This document shows positions 10,181 to 21,808 of a stretch of DNA of 32,388 bases, piece by piece. Within the stretch, counting starts at the first letter, position 1. Each line of letters begins with the position of its first letter. Under the pieces are notes generated by a model. The model was given only the letters and a program-made list of their open reading frames with translations. It was not told the origin of the DNA and did no database searches. The stretch is from Nitriliruptorales bacterium. Its GTDB lineage: Bacteria > Actinomycetota > Nitriliruptoria > Nitriliruptorales > Nitriliruptoraceae. A program made the position numbers and the translations under genes. The stretch is taken from contig JAGXFT010000135.1 in NCBI GenBank assembly GCA_024637135.1, positions 1-32,388 of the forward strand. Reading direction: 5' to 3'.

Positions 10181-11221
10181 GTGGCTCCCACGTTCCCCAA
10201 CATCCACATGCTCGGCCGCGACATGGCCGTCGACCTCGGCACCGCCAACACCCTGGTCTACGTCCGCGGCCGCGGCATCATGCTCAACGAGCCCTCGGTC
10301 GTCGCGATCAACACCAAGAACGGCGCGATCCTGTCGGTCGGCTCCGAGGCCAAGCGCATGATCGGCCGGACGCCTGGTCACATCATGGCGATCCGGCCGC
10401 TGAAGGACGGCGTCATCGCCGACTTCGACGTGACCGAGAAGATGCTGCGCTACTTCATCCAGGCCGTCCACAAGCGTCGGTTCCTGGCCAAGCCGCGGGT
10501 CGTCGTGTGCGTTCCGTCGGGCATCACCGGCGTCGAGCAGCGCGCCGTCGAGGAAGCCACGATGTCGGCCGGCGCCCGCGCCGCCTACATCATCGAAGAG
10601 CCCATGGCGGCCGCGATCGGGGCCGGCCTGCCGGTCCACGAGCCGGCCGGCAACATGGTCGTGGACATCGGCGGTGGCACCACCGAGGTCGCCGTCATCT
10701 CCCTCGGTGGGATCGTCACCAGCCAGTCGATCCGCATCGGCGGCGACGAACTGGACGACTCGATCATCTCCTACATCAAGAAGGAGTACTCGCTGATGCT
10801 CGGCGAGCGCACGGCCGAGGAGATCAAGATGGCGATCGGGTCGGCCTTCCCGCTGCCCGACGAACCGCACGCCGAGATCCGTGGTCGCGACCTGGTCTCC
10901 GGGTTGCCCAAGACGATCGTCGTGTCGTCCGAGGAGATCCGCAAGGCCATCGAGGAGCCCGTCAACTCCATCGTCGACGCGGTCAAGAACACCCTCGACA
11001 AGACCCCGCCGGAACTGGCGGCCGACATCATGGACAAGGGCATCGTGCTTGCCGGCGGCGGCGGCATGCTGCGCGGGCTGGACGAGCGCCTCAAGCACGA
11101 GACCGGCATGCCGATCCACATCACCGACTCGCCGCTGTCGGCGGTCGCCGTGGGTTCCGGCAAGTGCCTCGAGGAGTTCGAGGCACTGCGCAAGGTGCTC
11201 ATCTCGTCCTCACGTGGCTGA
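10181..11221 (+). CDS. mreB: Rod shape-determining protein MreB
   Basis: [71 protein letters not shown] start with AAGGTG 7 nt upstream. Confidence 0.97.
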   Translation: MAPTFPNIHMLGRDMAVDLGTANTLVYVRGRGIMLNEPSVVAINTKNGAILSVGSEAKRMIGRTPGHIMAIRPLKDGVIADFDVTEKMLRYFIQAVHKRRFLAKPRVVVCVPSGITGVEQRAVEEATMSAGARAAYIIEEPMAAAIGAGLPVHEPAGNMVVDIGGGTTEVAVISLGGIVTSQSIRIGGDELDDSIISYIKKEYSLMLGERTAEEIKMAIGSAFPLPDEPHAEIRGRDLVSGLPKTIVVSSEEIRKAIEEPVNSIVDAVKNTLDKTPPELAADIMDKGIVLAGGGGMLRGLDERLKHETGMPIHITDSPLSAVAVGSGKCLEEFEALRKVLISSSRG

Positions 11222-11329
11222 CCGAGACGAACGCGTGGCTCCGGCCGCTCCCGGCACCTCGGGGGCGGCCGTGGTCGTGACGGCGCCCGGTCGGGTGCCG
11301 TCGTGGCGCGTCGACCGGTGGAACGCCTG

Positions 11330-12298
11330 ATGTTCCAGAAGCGACGCGCGCGGATCCTGCTGGCCCTGTTCGTGGTGCTCGCGTTGGTGCTGGTCACGCT
11401 GGACTTCCGGTCCGAACCCACCGGTAACGACCTCGCCAGCCGGTTGCGCGGCGGCGTGGGGGTGGTGCTGGGGCCGGTCCAGGACGGGTTGTCGACGCTG
11501 GTTCGACCGATCTCGTCGGCGGCGTCCAACGTCGGCGAACTGGTCGAGATCCGGGCCGAGAACGCCCGCCTGCGGGCCCAGTTGGCCCAGACCGAGGAGC
11601 GGCGCCTGTCCTACGACGACGTCGTGCGCGAGAACGACGAACTGCGGGCGCAACTGGGCTTCCGTGACCGCAACGAACTCGACACGGTGACGGCCCAGGT
11701 CATCGCGCAGGGTGCCTCCAACTTCGAGTGGACGGCCACCCTGGACGTCGGCGAGAACGACGGCGTGGGCCCCGACATGCCGGTCGTCAACGGCGAGGGC
11801 CTGGTGGGACGGGTCATCGCGACCAGCCCGACGACGTCCAGCGTCCTGTTGACCATCGACCCCAACTTCGGCGCGGCCGTGCGCGTCGCCCAGACCGGCG
11901 TCATCGGGTCCCTGGCCGGCGACGGCAACGAGCCCCTGATCTTCGAGCCGCTGATCACCGACGTCGGGATCGAGGTCGGCCAGGAGCTCGTCACGTCGTC
12001 CTACCTCGGCGGCACCTACATCTCCGGCATCCCGGTCGGCGTGGTCACCCGTGCCGACGTCGAGGACGGCCAGTTGTCGCGAACGGTCGACGTCCTGCCG
12101 TTCGTGGACTTCTCCACGCTCGGGCTGGTGTCGGTGGTCCGGACCGATCCCGTCGACGACCTCGAACCGATCGAACTCGACCCGAGTCCCGAGTTCACCG
12201 CCCCGCCGGTCGACCCCCAGCGACCGGCCGACGAACTCCCCACGATCCCCGCACCCAACGGCACGCCGTCGCCCTCCCCGACCGGGTCGGACACCTGA
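11330..12298 (+). CDS. mreC: Rod shape-determining protein MreC
   Basis: N-terminal membrane segment, coiled coil (ENARLRAQLAQTEERR), MreC beta-domain; between mreB and mreD. Alternative start GTG 11303. Confidence 0.92.
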   Translation: MFQKRRARILLALFVVLALVLVTLDFRSEPTGNDLASRLRGGVGVVLGPVQDGLSTLVRPISSAASNVGELVEIRAENARLRAQLAQTEERRLSYDDVVRENDELRAQLGFRDRNELDTVTAQVIAQGASNFEWTATLDVGENDGVGPDMPVVNGEGLVGRVIATSPTTSSVLLTIDPNFGAAVRVAQTGVIGSLAGDGNEPLIFEPLITDVGIEVGQELVTSSYLGGTYISGIPVGVVTRADVEDGQLSRTVDVLPFVDFSTLGLVSVVRTDPVDDLEPIELDPSPEFTAPPVDPQRPADELPTIPAPNGTPSPSPTGSDT

Positions 12299-12825
12299 TG
12301 GCGCGGGCACTGGTCATCGGGCTCGTGATGGTGGTGGTGGCCCTCGTCGAGGTGTCGATCCTGCCGGTGCTGACGGTGTCGGGGTTCACGCCGGACCTGT
12401 TGCTGCTGCTGGTCATCGCGTTCGCGCTCGACGACGGGGCCATCAGCGGGGTCCGGGTGGCGTTGCCGGCCGGGCTGCTGACGGACCTGTTGTCGTCCAC
12501 CGCGCCGCTGGGACTGTCGGCGCTGGTGTACCTCGGCGTCGGGTACGGCGTCGGGGCAGCACGCCCGTACCTCGCGCCCGAGTCGCTGACCGCGCCGACG
12601 CTGTTCGCCGGGGCCGGCACCTTCCTCGGCGTCGGTGGCTACGGGTTGCTGTCGGCGCTGCTTGCCCAGAAGTCGGCGTCGGCCTTGCTGATCACCGAGG
12701 CGTCGCTCGTGGCCACCGTCTACGCGATCCTGTTGGCGCCGGGAGCCTTCGCACTGACTCGGTACGTTGACCGACAGTTCCCCATCGAGGTGTCGACGTC
12801 GTCCAACGTGGGTGCCGGGGGCTGA
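12298..12825 (+). CDS. mreD: Rod shape-determining protein MreD
   Basis: Small polytopic membrane protein (MARALVIGLVMVVVALVEVSILPVLTVSGFTPDLLLLLVIAFAL), ATGA overlap with mreC. Confidence 0.88.
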   Translation: MARALVIGLVMVVVALVEVSILPVLTVSGFTPDLLLLLVIAFALDDGAISGVRVALPAGLLTDLLSSTAPLGLSALVYLGVGYGVGAARPYLAPESLTAPTLFAGAGTFLGVGGYGLLSALLAQKSASALLITEASLVATVYAILLAPGAFALTRYVDRQFPIEVSTSSNVGAGG

Positions 12826-12837
12826 GCACCGACCACG

Positions 12838-12883
12838 GGGCGGGTCGACGCAGGCCGGGCTTCCGCAACGTCGACTCCCGCCC
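12838..12883 (+). other. Large inverted repeat in the mreD-mrdA gap
   Basis: gggcgg gtcgacg ... cgtcgac (tc) ccgccc: 13 paired bases with one 2-nt bulge and an 18-nt loop. Confidence 0.7.
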
Positions 12884-12925
12884 GGCCGTCGCGCCAGCCG
12901 TCCCCGAAACGCAGGTCCGTTTGCC

Positions 12926-15049
12926 ATGGCCACTGACGAGTACTCCCCGGGCCTTCGCCTGAGCGTGCTCACCATCGTGATGGTGGGCCTGCTCGTCGCG
13001 TTGACCTCGCGGTTGTACTACCTCCAGGTGCTCACCGGCGACATCTTCGAGGACCTGTCGGTCTCCAACCGGACCACCCAGGTCACCTCCGAGGCCCCGC
13101 GTGGGCGGCTGCTCGCCTCCGACGGCAGCGAACTGGTCCGCAACCGGATCGCGCTGGCCGTCAGCGTCGAGCGTGAACGCTTCCTGGACGCCGCCGGCGA
13201 ACCGCTGGACGACCCCGCCGTGGCCGCGTCCATCACCCGCCTCGCGGAGCTGCTGGACGTGGAGGAGGTCGACCTCGTCGAGTCGATGCAGTCGCTGGGC
13301 CGGTCGGTGTTCCGCCCCGTCCCGGTGGCCGTCGACGTCGCGCCCGAGGTCGTGTTCGCCGTGCAGGAACACCCCGAACTGTTCCCCGGCGTGGTGGCCG
13401 AGCGCCTGCCGATCCGCGAGTACCCGCAGGGCCAGGTCGCCGCCCACCTGGTCGGCTACATCGGCGAGATCCAGGACCGCCAGCTCGGCACCGACGAGTG
13501 GTCCGGCTTCGACGCCGGCGACATCATCGGCCAGGCCGGCATGGAACGGGTCTACGACGAGGCGCTGCAGGGAACCGAGGGGGTCCGGCGGATCGAGGTC
13601 AATGCCAGCAACACCATGGTGGGGGAATTGTCCAACAGTCCACCCATCCGTGGCAACGATGTCGTGCTGACGCTCGACCCCGACCTCCAGTCCTCCGTGG
13701 AGGAGATCCTCGAGGACGGGATCATGACGGCGCGCGACGAGTTCACCTACGAACTGGACGACGAGTCCAAGGTGCCGGTCGAGGCGACCGGCGGGGCCGC
13801 GATCGTGATGGATCCCAGGACCGGCGACATCAAGGCGATGGCGTCGTACCCCACCTTCGACCCGCGCGGGCTGGCGTCGGGTTCCCCGGACTACTTCGAG
13901 TACGTGTTCGACAACGACAACGTGTGGGGTCGCCCCGGCCTCAACCGCGCCGTCGGAGGCACCTACCCGCCGGCCTCGGTGTGGAAGATCGCGTCCGGAC
14001 TGGGGGCGCTGCGTGACCGCGACGCCGGTGACGGCCGCGGCGGGGTCACCCCCGACACCGAGATCGACTGCCCGGCCTCGTTGGAGGTGGGTGGTCGCGA
14101 GTTCAACAACTGGAACCCCAAGCCCGAGGGCGAGATGGACCTCGCCCAGGCACTCATGCGTTCCTGCGACACCTTCTTCTACAGGTTGGCCGCCGACCAG
14201 TGGGCCCAGGAGCGCGCCCAGGAGTCCGACGGCGTCCCCGTCGACGAGATCACCGAGGTGTACGGCGACGCCGCCCGCGAACTTGGCTTCGGCGACCAGG
14301 TCGGCCTCGACATCCCGCAGGAGGCCAGTGGGGTGATCCCGGGCCGCGAGTGGCGCCTGAACTACTGGTTCGACACCAAGGACCTCAGCATCGCCGACGG
14401 CGACTCGATCAACGGTTCCTGCACGATGGCCAACGACGTCCTCGACCCCGAGGACGAGAACTGGGAACTGTTCCGTGACCTGTGCATCTCCGGCGGGATC
14501 TGGCGGGGTGGCGACGCGGTCAACATGTCGATCGGGCAGGGCGACGTGCTGGTGACGCCGTTGCAGGTGGCGACGGCCTATGCCGGCATGGCCAACCGCG
14601 GCACCATCATGAAGCCCAAGCTGGGCCAGGAGATCCGCGACCCGTCCGGCGACGTCATCGAGGTGATCGAGCCGGAGGTGCTCCACGACGTCGAGGCCCC
14701 CGACGCCTGGTGGGACGAGCTCCAGCAGGGGCTCGAGGACGTCGTCATGTCGGACCGCGGGACCGGTCGGGTCCCCTTCGAGGGCTTCCCGTTGGGGCGC
14801 TACCCGATCGCGGGCAAGACCGGCACCGGCCAGGCCGGCTTCAACACGACCGAGGACCGCGACAACGTGCCGTTCTCGTGGTTCGCGTCCTACGCCCCGG
14901 CCGACGACCCCGAGTACGTCGTGGTCGTGGTGATCGAGCGCGGTGGTGGCGGGTCCCAGACGTCGGCGCCGATCGTGCGCAGCATCTACGAGAAGATCTT
15001 CGACCTGAAGGTGACCGAGATCCAGGCCGGTCCGGACGACGTCGACTGA
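12926..15049 (+). CDS. mrdA: Penicillin-binding protein 2 (class B PBP, elongasome transpeptidase)
   Basis: TYPPASVWK (SxxK), SCD motif region, AGKTGTGQA (KTG), N-terminal TM and dimerisation domain; between mreD and rodA. ATG at 12926. Confidence 0.93.
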   Translation: MATDEYSPGLRLSVLTIVMVGLLVALTSRLYYLQVLTGDIFEDLSVSNRTTQVTSEAPRGRLLASDGSELVRNRIALAVSVERERFLDAAGEPLDDPAVAASITRLAELLDVEEVDLVESMQSLGRSVFRPVPVAVDVAPEVVFAVQEHPELFPGVVAERLPIREYPQGQVAAHLVGYIGEIQDRQLGTDEWSGFDAGDIIGQAGMERVYDEALQGTEGVRRIEVNASNTMVGELSNSPPIRGNDVVLTLDPDLQSSVEEILEDGIMTARDEFTYELDDESKVPVEATGGAAIVMDPRTGDIKAMASYPTFDPRGLASGSPDYFEYVFDNDNVWGRPGLNRAVGGTYPPASVWKIASGLGALRDRDAGDGRGGVTPDTEIDCPASLEVGGREFNNWNPKPEGEMDLAQALMRSCDTFFYRLAADQWAQERAQESDGVPVDEITEVYGDAARELGFGDQVGLDIPQEASGVIPGREWRLNYWFDTKDLSIADGDSINGSCTMANDVLDPEDENWELFRDLCISGGIWRGGDAVNMSIGQGDVLVTPLQVATAYAGMANRGTIMKPKLGQEIRDPSGDVIEVIEPEVLHDVEAPDAWWDELQQGLEDVVMSDRGTGRVPFEGFPLGRYPIAGKTGTGQAGFNTTEDRDNVPFSWFASYAPADDPEYVVVVVIERGGGGSQTSAPIVRSIYEKIFDLKVTEIQAGPDDVD

Positions 15050-16236
15050 TGGCTTCCTCCACCTACGGCGACGACCGCACCCAACGGATCATGCGTGAGC
15101 AGGTCCAGAGCCGCTGGATGCGTGCCTACGAGCCGATCCGCCACCTCGACCCGATCCTGGTCGGGACCGCGCTGCTGTTGGCCGGCATCGGCGTGGCGTT
15201 GATCTTCTCGGCGACCACGACCCGCGTCGGACAGGGCGGCGAGGCCAGCCTTGGGTTCGTGTGGCGCCAGTTGCTCGCCCTGGGGCTTGGCGGCGTCGGC
15301 ATGGTCGTCGCCGCCGTCCTGGACTACCGCTGGATCCGCGGGCTGGCGCCGTTGCTGTACGGGGTGTCGATCGTGTTGCTGGTGGTCGTGCTGATCCCGT
15401 CGGTGGGGACGCTGGTCAACGGGTCGAGACGGTGGATCAGCCTGGGTGGGTTCAACCTCCAACCGTCCGAGATCGCCAAGATCGCGGTGATCATCGCGAT
15501 CGCCGCGCTGTTGTACGAACGTGGTGGTGAGCCGACGCTGGGCACCCTGTTGGCGTGCCTGGCCCTGGCCGGCATCCCCGCCGGCCTGATCTTCCTCGAG
15601 CCCGACCTGGGCTCGGCGATCGTGATCGTGTGGTTGCTGTTCGTCATGTTCCTGGTCGGTGGGCTGCCACTGCGGTGGTTGGCGGGACTGGCCGTCGGTG
15701 GGATCGGCGCGGTCGCCTATGCCTTCATCGGCGGCTTCATCAAGAGCTACCAGCTCGAGCGGCTGACGGCCTTCCTCGACCAGGGCAACAGCGCCCAGGC
15801 AGGGGACGCGCTCTACCAGCTCAACCAGTCCATGATCGCGATCGGCTCGGGCCAACTCGCGGGCCAGGGGTTCCGACAGGGCACCCAGAACGCGGCCGCC
15901 TTCATCCCCGAGAACCACACGGACTTCATCTTCACCGTGGTGGGGGAGGAGTTCGGCTTCGTCGGGTCACTGGTCCTGCTGGCGCTGTTCGCGGTGCTGA
16001 TGTGGCGCGGGTTGCGGATCGCGATGATCGCCAAGGACCTGTTCGGCGCGATCGTGGCGTCGGCCATCGTCGGGTTGCTGGGACTGCAGGTGTTCGTCAA
16101 CGTCGGCATGACGATCGGGATCGCGCCCATCACCGGCATCCCACTGCCGTTCGTCAGCTACGGCGGGACGTCGCTGATCATGTGGTTCGCGCTGATCGGC
16201 CTGTTGCTCAACATCCACATGCGCCGGTTCCGCTAG
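15049..16236 (+). CDS. rodA: Rod shape-determining protein RodA (SEDS glycosyltransferase)
   Basis: GSRRWISLGGFNLQPSEIAKIA, FLEPDLGSAIVI, PENHTDFIFTVVGEEFGF, IPLPFVSYGGTSL. Start overlaps mrdA stop (TGATG). Confidence 0.96.
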   Translation: MASSTYGDDRTQRIMREQVQSRWMRAYEPIRHLDPILVGTALLLAGIGVALIFSATTTRVGQGGEASLGFVWRQLLALGLGGVGMVVAAVLDYRWIRGLAPLLYGVSIVLLVVVLIPSVGTLVNGSRRWISLGGFNLQPSEIAKIAVIIAIAALLYERGGEPTLGTLLACLALAGIPAGLIFLEPDLGSAIVIVWLLFVMFLVGGLPLRWLAGLAVGGIGAVAYAFIGGFIKSYQLERLTAFLDQGNSAQAGDALYQLNQSMIAIGSGQLAGQGFRQGTQNAAAFIPENHTDFIFTVVGEEFGFVGSLVLLALFAVLMWRGLRIAMIAKDLFGAIVASAIVGLLGLQVFVNVGMTIGIAPITGIPLPFVSYGGTSLIMWFALIGLLLNIHMRRFR

Positions 16237-16449
16237 TCGTCTCGCGTCCCCATGGGCGGGCCGTCCGACTCGACTCCTGACGGGGTGGGCCGAGGGTGGG
16301 ACCGGGCGTCGTGCGCTAGCCTGAAGACACGACGTCGGCAGGTGGTCGAGCCGCTCCGTGGCCGTCGACACCCCCCGTCACGAACGTCGCCGCGACACGT
16401 CGCAGCGCCGATCGCCGCCGGCCCCCACGACCACACAACGGAGCGCCAC

Positions 16450-18510
<2,061 letters not shown>

Positions 18511-19278
18511 ATGCGACTCCGGATCCGCTACACCAAGCTCGGCCGCGTGCGGTTCATCTCCGCACGCGACCTCGGCTCGGTGTGGGAACGGGCGATCCGG
18601 CGCGCCGAGGTCCCCATCGCGTACTCGCAGGGATTCACCCCGCATCCCAAGGTGTCGTTCCCCGACGCCCTGCCGGTCGGGCACGCGTCCACCGGCGAGT
18701 ACGCCGAACTCACGCTGACGAGCGAGATCGACCCCGGGCTGGTGCTCGCACGGCTGTCCGCCACCCTCCCGACCGGGATGGACATCACCACCTACCTGGT
18801 CGTCGCCGACGGCTCACCCCGGTTGGCCAAGTACCTGCAGGCGACCCTGTGGGAAACGGCCTGGCCGGCTGCGACGGCCGACGAGGCCGCGGACCTGGCC
18901 CACGAACTCCGCCGCCGCGGCGACGCGCTGATGGCGGCCGACGCCGTCCAGGTCGTCCGCCACCGCCCCAAGGGCGACAAGGTGCTCGACGTGCGGCCAC
19001 CCCTGGTCGCCGTCGCCACCTCCTGCCAGCACGCCGACACCGGCACCCCCCCGAACACCACTTTTGCCACCTTCCGTGCGGTCCTCCGCAACGACGGTCC
19101 CACCATCCGCCCGACCGACCTGGTGGTCGCGCTCGACTCCCTCGGTGACATGCCCCTGCCGGAACCCCGCCTGTACACGCGGGTCGCGCAGGGACGCATC
19201 GTCGACGACGGCATCCTCGAGGCGTTCACCCAGCAGGTCGAGCCCCTGGATGCGGGCCGCCAAGTGGAGGCCGCCTGA
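18511..19278 (+). CDS. TIGR03936/DUF2344 family protein
   Basis: MRLRIRYTKLGRVRFISARDLGSVWERAIRRAEVPIAYSQGFTPHPKVSFPDALPVGHAS is characteristic of the family; ATG immediately follows the radical SAM stop codon. Confidence 0.92.
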   Translation: MRLRIRYTKLGRVRFISARDLGSVWERAIRRAEVPIAYSQGFTPHPKVSFPDALPVGHASTGEYAELTLTSEIDPGLVLARLSATLPTGMDITTYLVVADGSPRLAKYLQATLWETAWPAATADEAADLAHELRRRGDALMAADAVQVVRHRPKGDKVLDVRPPLVAVATSCQHADTGTPPNTTFATFRAVLRNDGPTIRPTDLVVALDSLGDMPLPEPRLYTRVAQGRIVDDGILEAFTQQVEPLDAGRQVEAA

Positions 19279-19292
19279 CAAGCGAGCCTGAC

Positions 19293-21185
19293 GTGCCCAC
19301 CAACGACCCTGCCCCCGCGGCTGACGTCGACACGACGTCGCCGGACACAACTGCCACCTCCGACGCTGGCACCGCTGCTGGGTCCTCGTCGACGACCTCG
19401 GACGGGTCGTCGGACGGCTCGTCCGGCCGTCGTCGTCGTGGTGGTCGAGGACGTGGCGGCTCCGGTCGCAGGTCCGACACCTCCACCTCGGGGTCCAACG
19501 ACTCCTCGGACTCCTCCGACGACTCGTCGTCCTCGTCCGGCAAACGACGCGGTGGTCGTCGTGGCGGTCGGCGGGGGTCCACCAGCGGTCGAGGTGGATC
19601 CTCCGGCTCGTCCGGTCGCGGGTCCGACACAACTGATCGCGACGGGTCCGGGTCGGGCTCGAAGTCGGGCTCGAAGTCGGGGTCGGACTCGACGTCCGGG
19701 TCCGGGTCGACGCCCGGGTCGGGGTCGACGTCCGGGTCGGGCGGCGGGTCCGGGTCATCGTCCGGAAACGGTCGCGGCGGCGGGACCCGCATGGCCGCCA
19801 AGAAGCAGCGTCGGTCCGGCGGCCGCCATGTCGCCGGCATCTCCGAGGACCTGCGCCAGGCGCTGCGCAGCGGCCCGCCCAAGACGATGCTGGTGTCCGC
19901 CGACGGCGACCGGACCCAGATCGCGGTGCTCGAGGAGCGCACCCTGGTCGAGCACCACGTGACCAACGTCGCCGACAAGACCCTGGTCGGCAACATCTAC
20001 ATGGCCCGGGTCCAGAACGTCCTGCCGGGCATGGAGGCGGCCTTCCTGGACATCGGGACCGGCCGCAACGGTGTGCTCTACGCGGGCGAGGTGCTCTACG
20101 ACGACCTCGACGTCGAGGAGGGTTCGTCGCCGCGCATCGAGGACGCCCTGTCGCCAGGCCAGAAGGTGCTGGTCCAGGTCACCAAGGACGCGATGGGTAC
20201 CAAGGGCCCGCGGCTGACGATGCAGTTGTCGCTGGCCGGTCGCTACACCGTGCTCGCGCCCAACTCGGACGTCTTCGGCATCTCCCGCAAGCTGACCGAC
20301 AAGGAACGCGACCGGCTCCGCGCCGTGGTCAAGAAGGTCAAGCCGTCCGAGCACGGGGTCATCGTGCGCACGGCCGCCGAGGACGCGCCCGCCGAGCAGC
20401 TCGAGGCCGACCTGTCCCGGCTGCTGCGGGTGTGGGCGACGATCGAGGAGAAGGCCACCACGGCCAAGGCACTCACGTCGGTCTACGAGGAGCCACCGCT
20501 GCACGTCAAGCTGGTGCGGGACAGCTTCGGGTCCGACTACCACCAGGCCATCATCGACGACGCCGGGATCCACGACGCGGTCGTGGAGTACCTCGGTGAG
20601 GTGACCCCGACGGACCGCTCCAGCGACGCCGAGAAGGTCCAGCTCTACGGCGCCGCCCGGTGGGAACGTGAGCACCCCGACGCGGTCGAGGACGACGAGC
20701 GACCGCGGTTCGCGGACCTGTTCGATGCCTACAACGTGACCGAACAACTGCGCAAGGCGTTGTCGCGCAAGGTCTGGCTGCCGTCCGGCGGGTACCTGAT
20801 CATCGAGGTCACCGAGGCGATGAAGGTGATCGACGTCAACACCGGCAAGTACACCGGTGGCAAGCGCTCCAATCTCGAAGAGGTCGTGTTCAAGACCAAC
20901 CTCGAGGCCGCCGAGGAGATCGTCCGGCAACTCCGCCTCCGCGACATGGGCGGCATCATCATCATCGACTTCATCGACATGCTGAAGAAGGCGAACCAGG
21001 ACCAGGTCGTCGCCACGCTCAAGCGCGAACTCCTGCGCGACCGGACCAAGACCCGTGTGTCCGACGTGTCACGCCTTGGCCTGGTCCAGATGACCCGCAA
21101 GAACGTGTCGCACGGCCTGATCGAGTCCTTCGGCCACCGCTGCGCCACCTGCGACGGCACTGGCTGGACCACCGAGTTCGACTGA
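19293..21185 (+). CDS. rne: Ribonuclease E/G
   Basis: S1 domain (GNIYMARVQNVLPGMEAAFLDIGTGRNGVLYAGE), catalytic region VIDVNTGKYTG...GGIIIIDFIDM, C-terminal CATCDGTG Zn-link. ~170 aa Ser/Gly/Asp/Arg low-complexity N-terminal extension. Confidence 0.94.
   Translation: MPTNDPAPAADVDTTSPDTTATSDAGTAAGSSSTTSDGSSDGSSGRRRRGGRGRGGSGRRSDTSTSGSNDSSDSSDDSSSSSGKRRGGRRGGRRGSTSGRGGSSGSSGRGSDTTDRDGSGSGSKSGSKSGSDSTSGSGSTPGSGSTSGSGGGSGSSSGNGRGGGTRMAAKKQRRSGGRHVAGISEDLRQALRSGPPKTMLVSADGDRTQIAVLEERTLVEHHVTNVADKTLVGNIYMARVQNVLPGMEAAFLDIGTGRNGVLYAGEVLYDDLDVEEGSSPRIEDALSPGQKVLVQVTKDAMGTKGPRLTMQLSLAGRYTVLAPNSDVFGISRKLTDKERDRLRAVVKKVKPSEHGVIVRTAAEDAPAEQLEADLSRLLRVWATIEEKATTAKALTSVYEEPPLHVKLVRDSFGSDYHQAIIDDAGIHDAVVEYLGEVTPTDRSSDAEKVQLYGAARWEREHPDAVEDDERPRFADLFDAYNVTEQLRKALSRKVWLPSGGYLIIEVTEAMKVIDVNTGKYTGGKRSNLEEVVFKTNLEAAEEIVRQLRLRDMGGIIIIDFIDMLKKANQDQVVATLKRELLRDRTKTRVSDVSRLGLVQMTRKNVSHGLIESFGHRCATCDGTGWTTEFD
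19644..19764 (+). repeat. Degenerate tandem repeat encoding SGS/SGSK/STSG units in the RNase E/G N-terminus
   Basis: Visible recurring units gggctcgaagtc (x2) and gggtcgacg(t/c)ccgggtcg; encodes SGSGSKSGSKSGSDSTSGSGSTPGSGSTSGSGGGSGSS. Confidence 0.85.
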
Positions 21186-21207
21186 GCGGGGTGGCTCACT
21201 CGATCTC
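21174..21207. terminator. Inverted repeat spanning the convergent 3' ends of rne and doxX (possible bidirectional terminator)
   Basis: gagttcgactgagc-ggggtg-gctcactcgatctc: 12 of 14 positions pair; both stop codons lie inside the stem. Confidence 0.55.
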
Positions 21208-21624
21208 GTCGGCTTCGACGAGGGGGAGTTCGTCGGGCTCCTCGACGACCACGGGGTCGTCGTCGGCGCCACCCAGGACCATCAGCAGGGCACCCAGCAG
21301 CGAGATGTTCTTGGCCGCGTGGATCGTCTGGGCCTGCTTGGCCTGCTCGTCGTCGGCGTCGGCCGGCTTGTGGCCCAGCACCGTCGCCGGGACGAGGTTC
21401 GCCGCCAGCGCGAAGGCTGACAGCCTGGGGAAGATGCCCAGGGCGAGGGTTGCGCCCGCAACGGCGTTCGTGGCGTGGTGGGCGGTCTCCAGCGTTGTCG
21501 GCTCGGGAAGCCCGGCGTCGGCCGCCACGGCCGCCACGTCGCCACGGTTCTGCAGGCCGGTGACCCCGGACTGGATGAAGATGGTGGACAGGGCCATGCG
21601 GCCGACGGTGGACAGGAAGGACAT
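21196..21624 (-). CDS. DoxX family membrane protein
   Basis: MSFLSTVGRMALSTIFIQSGVTGLQNRGDV...ATLALGIFPRLSAFALAANLVPATVLGH...NISLLGALLMVLGG; DoxX-like four-helix pattern. Confidence 0.82.
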   Translation of the reverse strand: MSFLSTVGRMALSTIFIQSGVTGLQNRGDVAAVAADAGLPEPTTLETAHHATNAVAGATLALGIFPRLSAFALAANLVPATVLGHKPADADDEQAKQAQTIHAAKNISLLGALLMVLGGADDDPVVVEEPDELPLVEADEIE

Positions 21625-21808
21625 GCTCGGGATCCCGGATCGTGGACAGATGTGACGTTGCGACGAGTGTAGGAGTGGGCTCCGAACCCACCGCCGCCCG
21701 AAGGGGCAGGAGCGTCCCGGGCCGGGGATACGGTGGCCGACCGGGCTGGCGCCGTCGACGATCGACTCGACCGGCTGGCCCGACCACCGTGTCCCGGGAG
21801 TTCCACCC

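Noticed and set aside
7394-11119. 1241-aa minus-strand ORF covering folC, ndk, radC and mreB
   Set aside because: Spans several confirmed genes on the opposite strand and the radC gene in another frame; no coherent domain content.
14155-14190. SCD instead of SxN in the PBP2 second motif as an inactivating change
   Set aside because: From memory, SCD-type variants are usual in actinobacterial PBP2-like proteins, and the SxxK and KTG motifs are intact.
19644-19764. Possible CRISPR array in the GC repeat tract
   Set aside because: Units are short, contiguous and in-frame with no unique spacers, and there are no cas genes; this is a coding low-complexity repeat.
19226-19996. Minus-strand ORF with an Asp/Pro repeat (DPDPDPDP...) opposite the rne N-terminus
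   Set aside because: The Asp-Pro repeat is simply the reverse-strand reading of the SGS-coding GC repeat.
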